Shown here: positions 20,432 through 32,050 of the stretch, piece by piece
Numbering within the stretch: the stretch's first letter is position 1
How the letters are laid out: each line of letters starts with the position of its first letter
Origin: Cladosporium sp. IMV 00045
Taxonomy: Eukaryota > Ascomycota > Dothideomycetes > Cladosporiales > Cladosporiaceae
NCBI GenBank assembly: GCA_001931905.2
Contig: MSJI02000735.1
Span: 1-46,194, forward strand
Direction of reading: 5' to 3'
DNA length: 46,194 bases
Made by a program: the position numbers and the translations under genes
Notes under the pieces: generated by a model
What the model saw: the letters and a program-made list of their open reading frames with translations, nothing else
What the model was told of the DNA's origin: nothing
The model's database searches: none

Positions 20432-23400
20432 GGTGGTCCAGTGACGATTTATGGGTCGTTTCGTTTGAACCGGACATGACGCATGGTTATTCTGGTTGGG
20501 AAAGGAAATGGGCGTTTTTTTGCTTGAAGAGTGTTGGTGTTTCTGGAAATTGCTAAACAACGATACCCCGGGTTTTACAAGATGTTTTTTATAGGTTTGA
20601 TAGATCGCTTTACTATGAAATTTACATGTGCGGTTTTCTATATCTAACAGAGGTTTTCTTCCTCATGTACCAGATCCTCCTCTATACGCACAACAGTAGA
20701 AATGCCGTACCGAATATACCTCACCAGACCTGATCTTGACACCGCTGAACGGGATACGCGCAAGTCTGGTACGCTCGGCGTGGTTGCAGACATGGCGTGA
20801 ACGGTCTGCAACTGGCAAAGGAATTGCATGTGGAATTAGATATGTTGACGAAATATAGCACCTAGCATCCTCGACGTCTTCGCTGTGCCCAGTAGCAATT
20901 TCTCCAAACCCGCCATCCAGATGATTAGCGAGAGCTGTGAGCCTCGAAGTGAATCAAGTCGCAATTACCTCGAACCGGATGTCCCTAAAGTGCGGCAGCT
21001 CACGTGGCTAGGACTCTTTGGTCGTCTATGGTCGTCAAACTGGACGTGAGAATTGTTGCTCATTCTCATTAGACAGACTAGGCTCATCAACAGCGGTGCA
21101 ATGTTGCCGTGTCATCCTCGACAGCGCCTGGACCGGTTCGTGTTTCCTTCATTATTCCTCCCTTCTCACCGTATGAGCAGAACGCTCGTTTCTGCATGAC
21201 CAGTCACGGCAAAAGCATTCCTACCAAGTTCAAGATACTCACATGTAGTGCACGCTCGCTCGCGAGAAGAACAGCGGTGAGATCGTCAGCCTTTGTCGTC
21301 CTGGTCGTGCTGCATGACTCCGAGATGGCTCCGGAATCAATCAATACATGTAGTCGGCCGGGCGACTGCAACGAGATAATCCTCCGAGGTGTTCCTGAGC
21401 CACAGCATGCGCAACTTGATACAGTCATGACGAATATCAGGACCAAGGAGACAAAGTGACGTCGCATGAATTTCGCTCGATCACTGCACTCCTTATCAGC
21501 TTTGAAGGCAGGGCGAATGCACAGACGTCGCGCAAAGCGTCAGACTGCTTCTTCCTGGAGGGAAAGTTCTCCAGATTCGCTTGCCGGCATCCGACTGTCG
21601 GGCAGGAATACGTCATTTGAAGGGTCTCGCTCAGGTACACGTGCTGTGCTGTAGTGGAATATGTCATCTTCGTCAGATACAGGAGAGAGGTGGGGAGTAT
21701 GTGCATGATGCTTGCTCGCGTTAGGCGAGGAATCATATCATACGGATTCCTACCATGCGAAAAGTACGTGTATTGCCGTCCAGTGCGCGGTCGATCCTCG
21801 TATCGTAGGGTCCCTGCTGAGGCTCTCGAGAGGCCCGAGAGCCTATAGGTCAATTTACGACCGGAGTTGACTGCGGACGCATGGAGTGTTTTTCTGTGAC
21901 GAAAGGGAAGAGTGTGACGTCGCCGACTTTTTACATACATGTACAAGCCACACTTTCAGTGCTGCATGACGATGGTCTCTCAGGGTCCGATGCCGATCAT
22001 CAAGTTTGGTCTCGCCAATCTCTCGATTCGGTCGTGCCGCATCGGTCGATAGCATCGGCGTGAAATCGTGCAAGGTCGCGTTTTCTTATCCTGCCATGTC
22101 TGGCGCTGACGTAGTTCTTAGTGAGGGATGTTTTGAAAGTAGGCGGATGATGTAGTGATATGGCATCATATGGGTCTTTGCGGATGTCGCATCGCAAGAT
22201 CTCTGTTTCGCTTGTGATGCTGGCCCGGTCGATGCTGACGATGCGTTGCGTCGCGTTGAGCGAGAATCAGATGCTTTGCTGCGATGGTTGGGTTGACCTG
22301 ACGTAGGCATGGTCAGACTTGTGTGTCTGCTGGAGAGGCTATTACAGACAGTATTCGAGCAGTAGTGAGGCAGATCGAGTGAATGTATCGCATCGAAAGG
22401 ATAGGGCGATACATGTATACCGAGGACAGAGTCAGCACTAGAAGCAGCTTACTTTTCGAACAGTCTTTGGTAAGTTCTGTTAGACATGTGTGAGGAGAGA
22501 TGGGGCTTGTAGTGTCAAAGCATCGAAGCATCGCCCGGAGACGTCTTGGGTTTCGTGGCTGCAAAATCTACCGGGGCCGCAACATGTCAGTCAGAAGGTG
22601 AAGATCTTATCATCGATGAGACGGGAATGTCTTCTATTATAGACGGAGGTGAAGTCCGTTGGTCTGCCTATAACGTTTCGAAGGCATCGATAGATCAGAT
22701 GGAAGCTCACCCGTCGTTCTAGGCTTTAGAGCGCAAGCAGGCTCGCGGTGATCAAAAAAGCGTGGACACTATAAGCCCTTCATATTCGCTTTCTCTACCA
22801 AAATTCAGGCCTTTTAGATCGAAGAATAGATGATATTAGTCTATATGTACTCTAATGATGATTGTCTCTCTTTTGTATTTACACCAAGGTATTATTCCAT
22901 GTGACAGTAGTTAGAGATCGGTACAAATCCGCGCTGCTTTGGTGAGAATACCTCTACGATTACACGCTATTTTGATCTGCGGGAGGCAGGCTGCAGATTC
23001 TCAGCACAAGCGAGTGTATAAGACACATATCCTCGAATCGACAACCGAGCCATGCAAGGGCATCATTGGCTCACACCCTGGCCAGGGAAGGGTAGGGAAG
23101 GGCGTGCTGATCGACGATGAAGACAGTAAAATAGAGTGCAGAGGCGCACACAAGCGGTTGGTACGACGGCGGGAGGGTCGAGTGAACCAGACCGATGGCG
23201 TCGAGGGCCCAGGCCTTGAACCTTTCTGCCGTGTAACCATCGGGTCATATGCGCAGCATCGCAGCCACATCAGCGATTATCGACGACCGCATCTGCGATT
23301 GCTGCGATTGCAGGCCCTCGATGATGATGATGATGGTGATGATGATGGCTCTGCGCACACAGCGGTCTCGAATACTTTCTTGTGCAGTGGCGCGAGTGCA

Positions 23401-23754
23401 TGATGGTTGTTGCGGGTGAGCACCCTTATGTATACTGCACTACACGGTAGAGGGCGAATGCATTGCACGTACATGCTTGGGCAATAGGTGATGGCATTAT
23501 CATTCTTCTCTCACAAGTCGAGACAGACCAGACAAACCTGGGCGAACGCCACACGGCGGAGTGCCCTGCTTCATCGGCATCGAGCGGGTTCGGGCGCTGC
23601 AGCCGAAGAGCGGGCAGTAGTGGCGGGCTCTAGCGTGGTGTGAGCGTTTGGCTGAAGCAGAGATGCGGCTTGTGCGCTCACGATCTGTAGAACCTCACTC
23701 AAGGGCCTCGCGATCGAGAGGGCCGCCGTGCTTGCGCTGGCCCATCGCTGGGCC

Positions 23755-24147
23755 ATGTCAGCCCTTCTGGCCAGCCTGCCTCTGGTTGCTGGCCTGGCTG
23801 TGTCAGTCAGCAGTACGGCTGGCTCATGGTCAATCCCATCTGATCGATGCTCCGATACCTGCAATCCTGAGATCTCCACGCCCACCTCACTCATCACCGA
23901 TTTGCCCAGAGTGTCTGGCGACAGACCACCCGTCTGGCGTTTGCTTTCTGCTTTGCTCCTCCCTCGCCCTTTCGCACCGTGCCACTCGACTCACTCCCGG
24001 GCTTTTTCACGACACGACAACACCTCCTACCACCCGAACACCATATCGATATCCATTCCCTACAAGCAACCCGACCTCGACTCCCACGCACCGCCCACTA
24101 TAGCCAGCGCCAATATCCTGGCCCATATGGACGTCCCACACCACTAG
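23755..24147 (+). other. Upstream ORF in the likely frq leader
   Basis: An ATG at 23755 opens a 130-codon frame that stops at 24147, 40 bp before the frq ATG. Its last in-frame ATG alone would give a six-residue peptide (24127-24147, MDVPHH). The peptide has no family features. Neurospora frq carries several upstream ORFs that affect translation, so a regulatory role is plausible if transcription begins upstream of these positions. Confidence 0.4.
23842..23857 (+). promoter_or_regulatory. Candidate light-response/clock element upstream of frq
   Basis: The sequence GATCGATGCTCCGATA contains GATCGA and the imperfect pair GATGC...CGATA. It lies 331 bp upstream of the frq ATG. In Neurospora the White Collar complex binds GATC-type repeats (GATNC...CGATN, core GATCGA) in the frq promoter. 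The match here is by eye and one variable base differs between the two halves. It could also fall within the transcribed leader. Confidence 0.4.
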
Positions 24148-24187
24148 CGCACACATCCTCGGCTGCCAGTCATTCTCTCTACCCATC

Positions 24188-27100
24188 ATGTCGACTTCCC
24201 ACCCAAGAAGCGTGATCCCATCGACCGAGAACCCTCGACCCTCAATGCTCAATCCTCGCCGTCCTCCTGCTCATCGCTCCGTCTCTCTCCGTCATTCCCC
24301 CAAAGCCTTCGCCCCGCGATCGTCCAAGATGCAGGGCAAGTCTAGCTATGGGACTGGCCGAGGTGGCTCAACCGATCAAAATTCCAACAAGACCGAGAAC
24401 AGCGATGGCTCGCCTTCGAGCTTGCGTCCCCTCAATGGGAGGGGAAGCTCGGGGGAGAGCAGCAACGCCGACAAGTGGTTTGATCAATCAAACAACGACG
24501 TAAGAGACAACAGCGCATCCTATGCCGATAACGATCCTCCTTTCTTCATGCGCAATGGTTCCTCCTCGGAGAGCCCACCGGACCAGCTACAACGCCTGCG
24601 CCAGTATATGGGTCAAGATGGAGCCCAATCCCTCCCACTAAGAACCGGACACATGAACCTTGGCACCGACGGAGGAAGCAGCGCTGAGGATTTCCGTGGT
24701 GTCATCGATGATTTGACGGTAGAGAACAAGAAGCTCAAGAGAAGGTTGAAGAAATACGAGAAGCTACACGATGCTCACCTGAAGAACGAAAAACTGTTCG
24801 AGATTAGAGTCCATGGCCTGGAGCCCGACAAGAAGCGTGAACTGGAGGAGCTCTTACGAAACTTCGCTGGCAGCCTTTCCACAAAGAGTGGTTCGGAATT
24901 CCCAAGAAATGGGTATGAAGGCATCTTGCCGAGCCTCAAAACTCACGGCACGGCATCTTCGCAAGCCTCCATTCACAACACCGACTCTGCGTATGCATCC
25001 ATGTCTGCGTCGGGGCAGGGATCGTCGGCTCCTTCAGGCGGCGACAGCAAACACAGACATGTCGCCCAGGCCGCAAAATCGCGCCAGCAGAACATACAGT
25101 CGTTTCTTCACCACATTCCTGAGGGCCTCTTGCCTCAACAGCACCCTGAGGCCATGAGTGAGCGTGCGAAGAAGAAGTTGGTTGTCCGCCGCCTAGAGCA
25201 GATCTTTGCCGGCACAGACGCACTAGCCGGGCCTCACCATCAAGCTTTGCAACAACAGGATGTCTCGCAAATGGCGGCTGACGCTGATCGAAGTGCAATC
25301 GAAGCCAACGGTCAGCAGGCTGGCGGAGAGGGTTCGCGTGAATCCGCCATCATGGATCAAGAGACTGAAGATCCCCTTGACATCGGAAATAAGAAGAGAA
25401 GAACAGCGCCCACACGAAGCGACGCGAACAACAACCACGGAGCCGAGCATATTGCTGAACATGATTTTGCCGATGGCTCCCCACGTGCAAACTCGGAAGA
25501 ACAACGACCGACCAGGCCACTGGATCTCGATCCTGATCGTGCTCAAGTTCCTGCTGAGAACCTTAGCTACATTCGTCATCTTGGGTTCTCGCCCCAAGAC
25601 CCGGACCGGTCGCCACAAGACGACCACGGTTGGATTTACTTGAACCTTCTGATCAATATGGCGCAGCTACATACTATTCATGTTACACCTGAATTCGTTC
25701 GGAAGGCAGTCGCCGAAAGCAGTGACCATTTCGAAGTATCCGAGGATGGCCGCAAGGTACGCTGGAAGGGCGGTTCAAGGATCACCAAGACCAGCAGTTA
25801 CGGTGGCGATTCTTCTAGGGATCGCACAGATGAAGACGATGGACAGAGTCCTCGAAAGAAAATGAAGCTTGCCAATGGACAGCAGGCTGGAAGGTTCGTT
25901 CCGTCTTCACAAAGAAAGCAAGATGCCTCTGTTCGGAAGCGCCATCAAGAGCTTGGAAGGCTCATGTACACGCCCCTTTTCTCGCATCGCTCTGCCTCGG
26001 AGGACAGCGGCGCCTTATCCTCGGACGTCGAAGAGGACACAGACTCGCCTTACAACATGCATCAGGTCGGTGGCGATTCTTCGGCAATGACAAGCTCCGG
26101 TATGCGAACAACTTCCACAAAGAAAAAGAGACATGACAACGGACCCATCATTTTTTACAACAACGCTCGCTTCTGTACAGACTTGAGCGGCGACTCTAAA
26201 CCCACCGGAAACATCGATGCCCCGAGCTACAGACCACTGTATCTTGATCCAGTCGGCAAAACGCCTGTTCACGAGGTACCGGATCAGATCTTCGAAAAGC
26301 GAGGACCTCTCGAAGAAGCAACAGCGCTACCAGAGCCCATGGATCTCGCTGACAATCCTATCCCGGACTCCTTGGAGCTTGCGTTCCCACGACAGTCTCC
26401 GCCCCACCGAGCTGGCGACAACAACACCGCCCCTCCCATCGACCTCGAGGTGACAGGCATGGGCGGCGTGTATCCTGCGGACAACTTCGCCATCACCGTC
26501 GACAGTCGCCACGCCCTAGTCGACCAGGCAGAGGCTCCTGCCATACCTCTCCAGAACACAACGAAGAACATCCCGGAACGCTTTTCCAAGATCCTGCAAA
26601 GCGATAACCCAGAGCGCAAAGTCCGCGCCGCGGTCGCCCAGCAATACCTTAATGTGCAGCGCACCGAGCACCCACCATCCGCCCTCCCGCCAGCTCTCTG
26701 CTTCATGCCCAACGACGAATCGGTCAGCGACGACGAGAGCTCGCAAGAGGACGACATGTCGATCTCGCCTGCATCGCCCGGCGCTCTCCCGCCTTCCACC
26801 GCCCCTCAGACCATGAACATGTTCTACGCGGACGACGAGGATGAAGACGAAGAAATGGGCGACGACGAAAACGACGACGACGCCGACAACGACGACGCCG
26901 AATCCGACAGCTCCCTCGACCTCCTCGCCACAGCCCGCGAAGCCGACCCTGAAGCCGTCCTGCGCAAGGAACGCCAGTACGACGCTGAGATGGCCGAGCG
27001 CCTCGCCGAGGAAATCCCCGCAGGCAGCTCCGCCGCCACCGCCGGCGGTGGGAGCGGATTCGCCAGCCCCGCCAGCGGCGTCGATAAGAGGGAGTATCGC

Positions 27101-27251
27101 AAGGCGAAGGAGGACGCGAGGAAGAAGCAGCACCACCCGGTTTCGGCGGAGCCGCCGGCTCTCAAGCCTGCGCGCACGAGCGACAGTATGGATGTGCAGG
27201 GTTTGGCGGGCTCGGATGCGGAGTCTAGCAGCGGTAGCAGCAGTGATGATG

Positions 27252-27292
<41 letters not shown>

Positions 27293-27304
27293 AGTGGATC
27301 TTAG
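24188..27304 (+). CDS. frq: Circadian clock protein FREQUENCY
   Basis: Intronless, 1038 aa, similar to Neurospora FRQ (989 aa). Landmarks in order: PPAHRSVS near residue 26; SSNADKWFDQSNN near 90; the coiled coil (about 168-228) with VIDDLTVENKKLKRRLKKY and LFEIRVHGLEPDKKRELEEL; the STKSG to DSAYASMSASG region near 270; KKKLVVRRLEQIFAG near 328; a nuclear signal KKRRTAPTR near 401; the GWIYLNLLINMAQLHTIHVT block (about 480-530); a second basic cluster RKKMKL; and YTPLFSHR near 595. The C-terminal third is rich in Ser, Asp and Glu with PEST-like character and ends in a 12-Asp run encoded by (GAT)12. FRQ dimerises through the coiled coil, binds casein kinase 1 and the helicase FRH, and inhibits the White Collar complex as it is progressively phosphorylated. 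In-frame Met20 and Met48 could give shorter forms, as known for long and short FRQ. No frame damage is seen. Confidence 0.93.
27254..27289 (+). repeat. (GAT)12 microsatellite coding for poly-Asp in FRQ
   Basis: Twelve perfect GAT units lie in frame near the frq stop codon and encode a run of aspartate. Such tracts change length by slippage without breaking the frame, so the length of the FRQ tail may vary between strains. Confidence 0.9.
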
Positions 27305-28773
27305 GGGAGCGGGAGTTTGATTGTGGCTTCTTTCTTGGAAATGTTTGACACGGAACGGCGATTTCCCGTGTTTCTTTGGGCAGAGCTTTTCGGTTCTGTC
27401 GTATATATACCCAATATGTTCGATTTTTTTTTTTTTTTTTTTTTTTTTTGAATTTCTTTGCATAGCGTGGGCGGGCGGGCATAGCGTTCCAATCTTTGGT
27501 CGTTTTGTGCGTCTTTTGGGACGGTACTTGAGGAAATGAAGTATTTACGAAAAGCAATTCCTGCTTGCTTGATTACGAGAAGCAGAAGGAACAAATTACT
27601 CCGTGGAAAATGTATTAGTTCATGACCACTTGATTTGATCTCATATCATCACATTGCAGGGCTTCAATGCCAGATTCCGCTCGATATGTTTATTCGGCAT
27701 CACGACCTGTATCATAACACTCGCCCATCGCCATATCTTCAGGGTATATCTCGTCAAACATCAGCTCCCTAGACAACCTTCAAATCATCTCCATTCTCGA
27801 TACGCTTTCCACGACGAGTCCAATAGCGATCGCATACTCGCCGAGGTCCATCTGACGCTTCAAAAGTCGCAAGGACAAGAGCACGGAAAGCGACGATCTC
27901 AGCGTACGAAGACTCACACCGAAACGCATGCCGAGGTAGGCACTCTTGTCAGGAACCACCTCCGTCGAATGGTGGTGATGTGGTTGGCGGTGGAGGTATA
28001 GCGGATGTGTGGACCTCAGGTTAAACTTCTCGCTACATCCCTCCGTGCCGAAATCCGTCGCGCGTCGAGGCTCGCTGAGCCCTATGACTGGCCCTACTGC
28101 TGTCTCGTGTATCAGGATTTCCCTTCCCTTTCTTCGGCGGGACCTCCAACACTTTCGTGACGCGCTACTTTCGCGGCCCCTGTGCTCTTGAAGGTCAGAC
28201 TTGTTTCGTCTGTTGGTGAGGGAGATTGGAGCATGATTCCTCGTCTCGAATCTGTCGAATCCTCCTGCAAAGTCTAGAGCCGTATGCTTGGGAAGGCCAA
28301 TTACTACAGTACCGCGCCAATTTTCCGCACCATTGGGCCCGACAGCTCGGACGCTTGTCTTCCCATCACCACCACTTCCAAATACCTGCGAGCAATTTCG
28401 CTGTTGCTCCAGTGCGCGTGTGCGGATCACTCTGCAAGCAAGCACTTCATCTCTCCTCGCCATACCCGAACCAGCATCCGCGATCATCATCAAACCCCAT
28501 TCTAATCGCGCGACCCTGACACCCACCACCGCCCACTCGCACCACAGCCGCCGCGCTTGCTAGCCTTCGGGCCCTCCCGCTCCGCTCCACGCTCTAACGC
28601 CACCCCTACATCCTCCTCCAGTCGCATCGCCGGCCTCGGATTATTACCACCATCTCCATCAAAACACCCATCACCACCACCTCTCGTCTGGAAACTCATC
28701 AGCCAAATTCCACCCGCCGCCTCACACAGCAGGGCCTCCTGCCCCGGGCCACCACTTCATCACCACCGTCACC
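27305..28773. other. Region between frq and the next Zn2Cys6 gene
   Basis: The left part is the frq 3' region, with a TATATATA stretch near 27402-27409 and a 26-base poly-T tract at 27424-27449. The right 400 bp are C-rich and probably form the leader of the Zn2Cys6 gene. A 249-codon open frame on the minus strand (27780-28529) has no recognisable domain and I do not call it. Confidence 0.45.
27424..27449 (+). repeat. T26 homopolymer downstream of frq
   Basis: An uninterrupted run of 26 T lies about 120 bp after the frq stop codon, within the probable 3' untranslated region or just past it. It is prone to length error in assembly. It could also be the trace of an A-tailed retroposed sequence in the opposite orientation, but no body of such an element is visible. 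Confidence 0.7.
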
Positions 28774-31460
28774 ATGAGCAACAGCAATTTCTCCCTCGAC
28801 CCTTCGCTTTACGATGACGCCGCTGGCGACTCGAAATCCCACCATCCGCACCACCAGCATCCACCGCATCAGCCAAGTATGGACGCCTACCAGCACGCGC
28901 CGATGCCCTCGCATCCACCTCCTCCCCCTCAACAGCAGCAGCAGCCTCCCACCATGAACGTCCCCGCCGCCGTGCAGGAAGGCGCCATGCCGCCGCAGAG
29001 CGATGTCGATGAATTCTTGCGCAAGAAGCGCAAGGCCAGAGAGCACAAGGCTTGTTATCCTTGTAGGCAGAGGAAGGTGAAGTATGTCTCGCTGCGATGT
29101 TATCTTTTTTGACTTTCTTGTTCTTCGCGTTTCTACATGTATCTTAGCCTCATTTTCGCGCCCCCGTTGTTTCTCAAATTTGACGTAGAGAAGAGTGCGC
29201 AAGTTCAATGATTACTGACCAATTTTCTAGATGCGATCTCTCCCGGCCCTGTCAGACTTGTCGAGATAGAGACCACCCCGAGCTCTGCTCATATCACCCC
29301 CCAAATAAGCGACAGAATGCAGATCAAGCCGCGCCTCAAGTTCCCATGCCCAGGTCCGAAGATGGCTATGCAATTTCCGGCGCCGCTCCTGCAGGACCTG
29401 GCAATGTTACTCTCAGCCAAGCCCAGTTCGACATGCTGTGCAATAAATTGCATGGGTTGGAGAACTCGATCGCCGAGCTGCGAAACGAAATCGCACGAAA
29501 TTCTAACGGGCAGAGTATTAGCGAAATTGCCGACACTGCTATGTATTCGCGAGGCGATGATGTTCAGGCCAATGGGATTGATAGCCAAGGCGGCCAGGTG
29601 GCTAATGGCGATGGTAAAGCGCCGCAGCTTTTCCAAAGGCACGCTGCGATGCATGGCATCCATGCGAAGAACGACCAGGTTTGTCTTCTCTCTTCTTCAA
29701 TCTTCTCTCTTCAAGATTTGCCCATGACTAAGACCGTTTCAGGGCCAAGTCGTACATTTCGGCGCTGGCTCAATACCAGCTTTTCTCATCGCTATGCGAA
29801 ACGGCGGTAACACGAATCTGGACGAGGCGCAGGAAGTTCTCGGAAAATCTATTCTGCCAATGTTTGGCCTGGACAATGAATCTGCGACATATCCCTTCGT
29901 CGACTTGTGGGGTCTGCCTCATGGATCGCTCGCGAGAGCTCAAGAGCTCGCCAAAGCATTGCCCACGGACTCGCAAGCGCTGTCGTTCTTCCGGTACTAT
30001 CGCGACATGGCTTTCGTGATATATCCTGGTCTTGCGCAATTAGAGCTGTTCGAAGAGGAGCTAAGTCAATTCTTGGTCGTTCGCGCAGAGTCAGATCCTT
30101 CAGGAGATGGCGTCACTGAGCAGCAGATATATGGTCAGGACTTCCACTGGCTTGGTCTCCTCTTTGCCGTTCTTGCGAGTGGAGCGCAGAGCTCTCAGAT
30201 GCAGCGCAAGGAGCGAGAGTTGACGTCTCAAGTTTACAGTAAGTTTAATGCTAGTTGACGTTGTAGAAATCGTGCTAATCAAGATTAGTTTGCTGCGCGA
30301 TGGAGTGCTTGAGAATTGTCAACTTCCTTTCTCAAGTCCGTCTGGAAACGGTACAAACACTGCTCATCATCCAAAATGTCTTGACAAATAACATGAACGC
30401 TGCCACCGCCTGGGCAATGCATGGACTGACTATCAGATTGGCCCAAGGCCTCGGCATTCACCAACCTTGTCCTCCGAGCATCCCAACAGAGCTGGTATTT
30501 CCCCGGTCGAAACTTTGGTGGGGCGTTGTCTGGCAGGATAGTCTACTCTCGATCATCTACGACCGTGCCTCAGGCCCGACAACCGCGACAAAGACCACAA
30601 TGCCGATGCCAATGGCCTACGGACCCATATCAGAGTACCACAAGACAATGTATCCGTTGGTGCAAGTCGGGCTTGAGATTGTCCGCGATCGCGAGAGGAT
30701 CAACGAGTTGAGCCCTCATGAACTACACGAGAAGATTGCCACGCACAGAGAGACTATCAGCCAGCTCATGAGAGATTCGGCTGAATACCTTCGGGACTCA
30801 AGGAAATGCACATCGCCTCAGCAAACCCTCGAGCACTGGGCGTTGTATCTTCACACATCCTACTCTCTCTCAGAGCTCTGCCGACCAGCCATCAGCAATC
30901 GTTACTCGACCAGAGAGCTAGTAGCCACGTACAAACCTCTCTGCGTGGAAAATCTGACCAACACCGTCGAAGCCTTCCTCGGCCTCAACAACATCACCGC
31001 CTACGCCCGACAATCCTGGGCCGCCATCCACCGCGGTCTGGGCTCCGCCCTCCTCCTCGGCATCCTCGGCGAGCACACCAAGAACGACCGCGCGCGCCAC
31101 CTCCTCGCCCGCTTCATCAGCGCCATCCACGACATCACCACCAACATCGACCCGTCAGAGATCGCCGCCCCCTTACAACGCGGCATCTCCGCCCTGCGCC
31201 GTCTGAACATCCAGGAAGTCCCCGGCGGCGCCCGCTACGAGGCCCACCTCAACGACGCGGGCGTTGCTCTCGACGCCGACGGCTCGCTGAAATTGGAGCA
31301 CGGCACCACCATGTACAACACGCCGAACTCCGATTTCCCAGGCTCGGGTGACGAGCACTCGCCTTACTCGGTGTTGAACACGATTCTTTGGGGTAACAGC
31401 AATGCTGCCGCGCAGCAGCAGCAGGCGCATCCTGCTGGTATGCCGGCGCATGGTCTGTGA
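28774..31460 (+). CDS. Zn2Cys6 transcription factor with Fungal_trans domain
   Basis: Four exons (28774-29081, 29231-29678, 29743-30238, 30289-31460) encode 807 aa. Introns are 149, 64 and 50 nt, all GT-AG, in phases 2, 0 and 1. The first 80 residues are rich in His, Pro and Gln. The zinc cluster is complete: Cys94, 97, 104, 110, 113 and 122, spacing CX2CX6CX5CX2CX8C, with the basic stretch RQRKVK. Intron 1 cuts the cluster just before Cys104. A linker with a heptad-like segment (MLCNKLHGLENSIAELRNEI) could dimerise. The fungal-specific middle domain spans about 280-600, with MNAATAWAMHGLTIRLAQGL and KLWWGVVWQDSLLSIIYDR. The C-terminus ends in a Gln-rich tract. It should be a nuclear DNA-binding regulator; its targets cannot be read from the sequence. 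It follows frq by 1.5 kb on the same strand. Confidence 0.9.
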
Positions 31461-32050
31461 GGGTCTTAATGGGTGGTGGGAGGGAAGGAGTAAATGTGTA
31501 CAAGAAAACAGGGTATTATTGTTGCCTTTTCAGCATGGCGTTGATCTTTGGAATCTGACTTTCTATCGCTATATTATTTTATTTTATTGTTCCTAGCGAT
31601 GGACAAAAGGATCGGGACGGAACGTATCAATATCCTCGCTTTGCTCTTCGTTTGACAGCTATGGCGTTTCTCCCTCGATCTGGGTGAGTGGTCTTTGGTG
31701 AAAGGACTTGCTGGAGTCGAAGTGTGTATGTGTATATGATGAGATATCCTTACTGCCTTGGTCAAGTCGATCGCGTGCTTTCGATGTGTTTGCGCTCTTC
31801 GCCTACTCTGTTGCCTGCTTGAGAGTTTGAAAGCCTTCGCGACGTGTTAACATCTGTGTCTCTTGCGTCTGAATGTAGATGCATGGATGCATGAGCCTTC
31901 TTTCACTGTTAGTATGGATCAATCTTTGCCAACATCAGCAACATGGTACGAACGAAGTCTGAATGTTCCCATGACAAGATCATCGGCTCGTAAATGATAT
32001 CAACCAGGAAAATAGATTTATCTTCTCTATCATCACGCATCATCAATCCA
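31461..32050. other. Convergent 3' region
   Basis: This is 590 bp between the stop codons of the Zn2Cys6 gene (plus) and scj1 (minus). It is AT-richer than its neighbours, as expected for two facing 3' untranslated regions. No gene is seen. Confidence 0.45.

Larger units (their letters stand above)
20432..24187. other. Gene-free 3.75-kb region upstream of frq
   Basis: No protein gene is supported. Open frames up to about 170 codons occur but have no domain or splice support. The right half should be the frq promoter and leader. At least six copies of GATCGA or its complement occur (21791, 22373, 22817, 23109, 23712, 23842), against roughly two expected from equal base use. GATGC-CGATC lies at 21989-21998. 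The stretch 23320-23350 is a GATGAT-rich repeat. Long non-coding RNA or distal light and clock elements are possible. Confidence 0.5.

Noticed and set aside
21437..21946. 169-codon minus-strand frame upstream of frq
   Set aside because: It shows no domain or signal and has mixed composition, and alternative frames are open over the same stretch.
23320..23350. GATGAT-rich stretch as a coding Asp repeat
   Set aside because: The surrounding frame has no gene features, so it is simply a microsatellite in the frq upstream region.
26516..27463. 315-codon minus-strand frame across the frq 3' end, tempting as a coding counterpart of the antisense transcript qrf
   Set aside because: The product consists of poly-Ile and Val/Arg shadows of the Asp-rich FRQ tail. 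Known frq antisense RNA is non-coding, and no promoter evidence is visible here.
27780..28529. 249-codon minus-strand frame between frq and the Zn2Cys6 gene
   Set aside because: No domain, biased composition and no splice or context support. I cannot exclude an orphan gene, but the evidence is too weak to list it.
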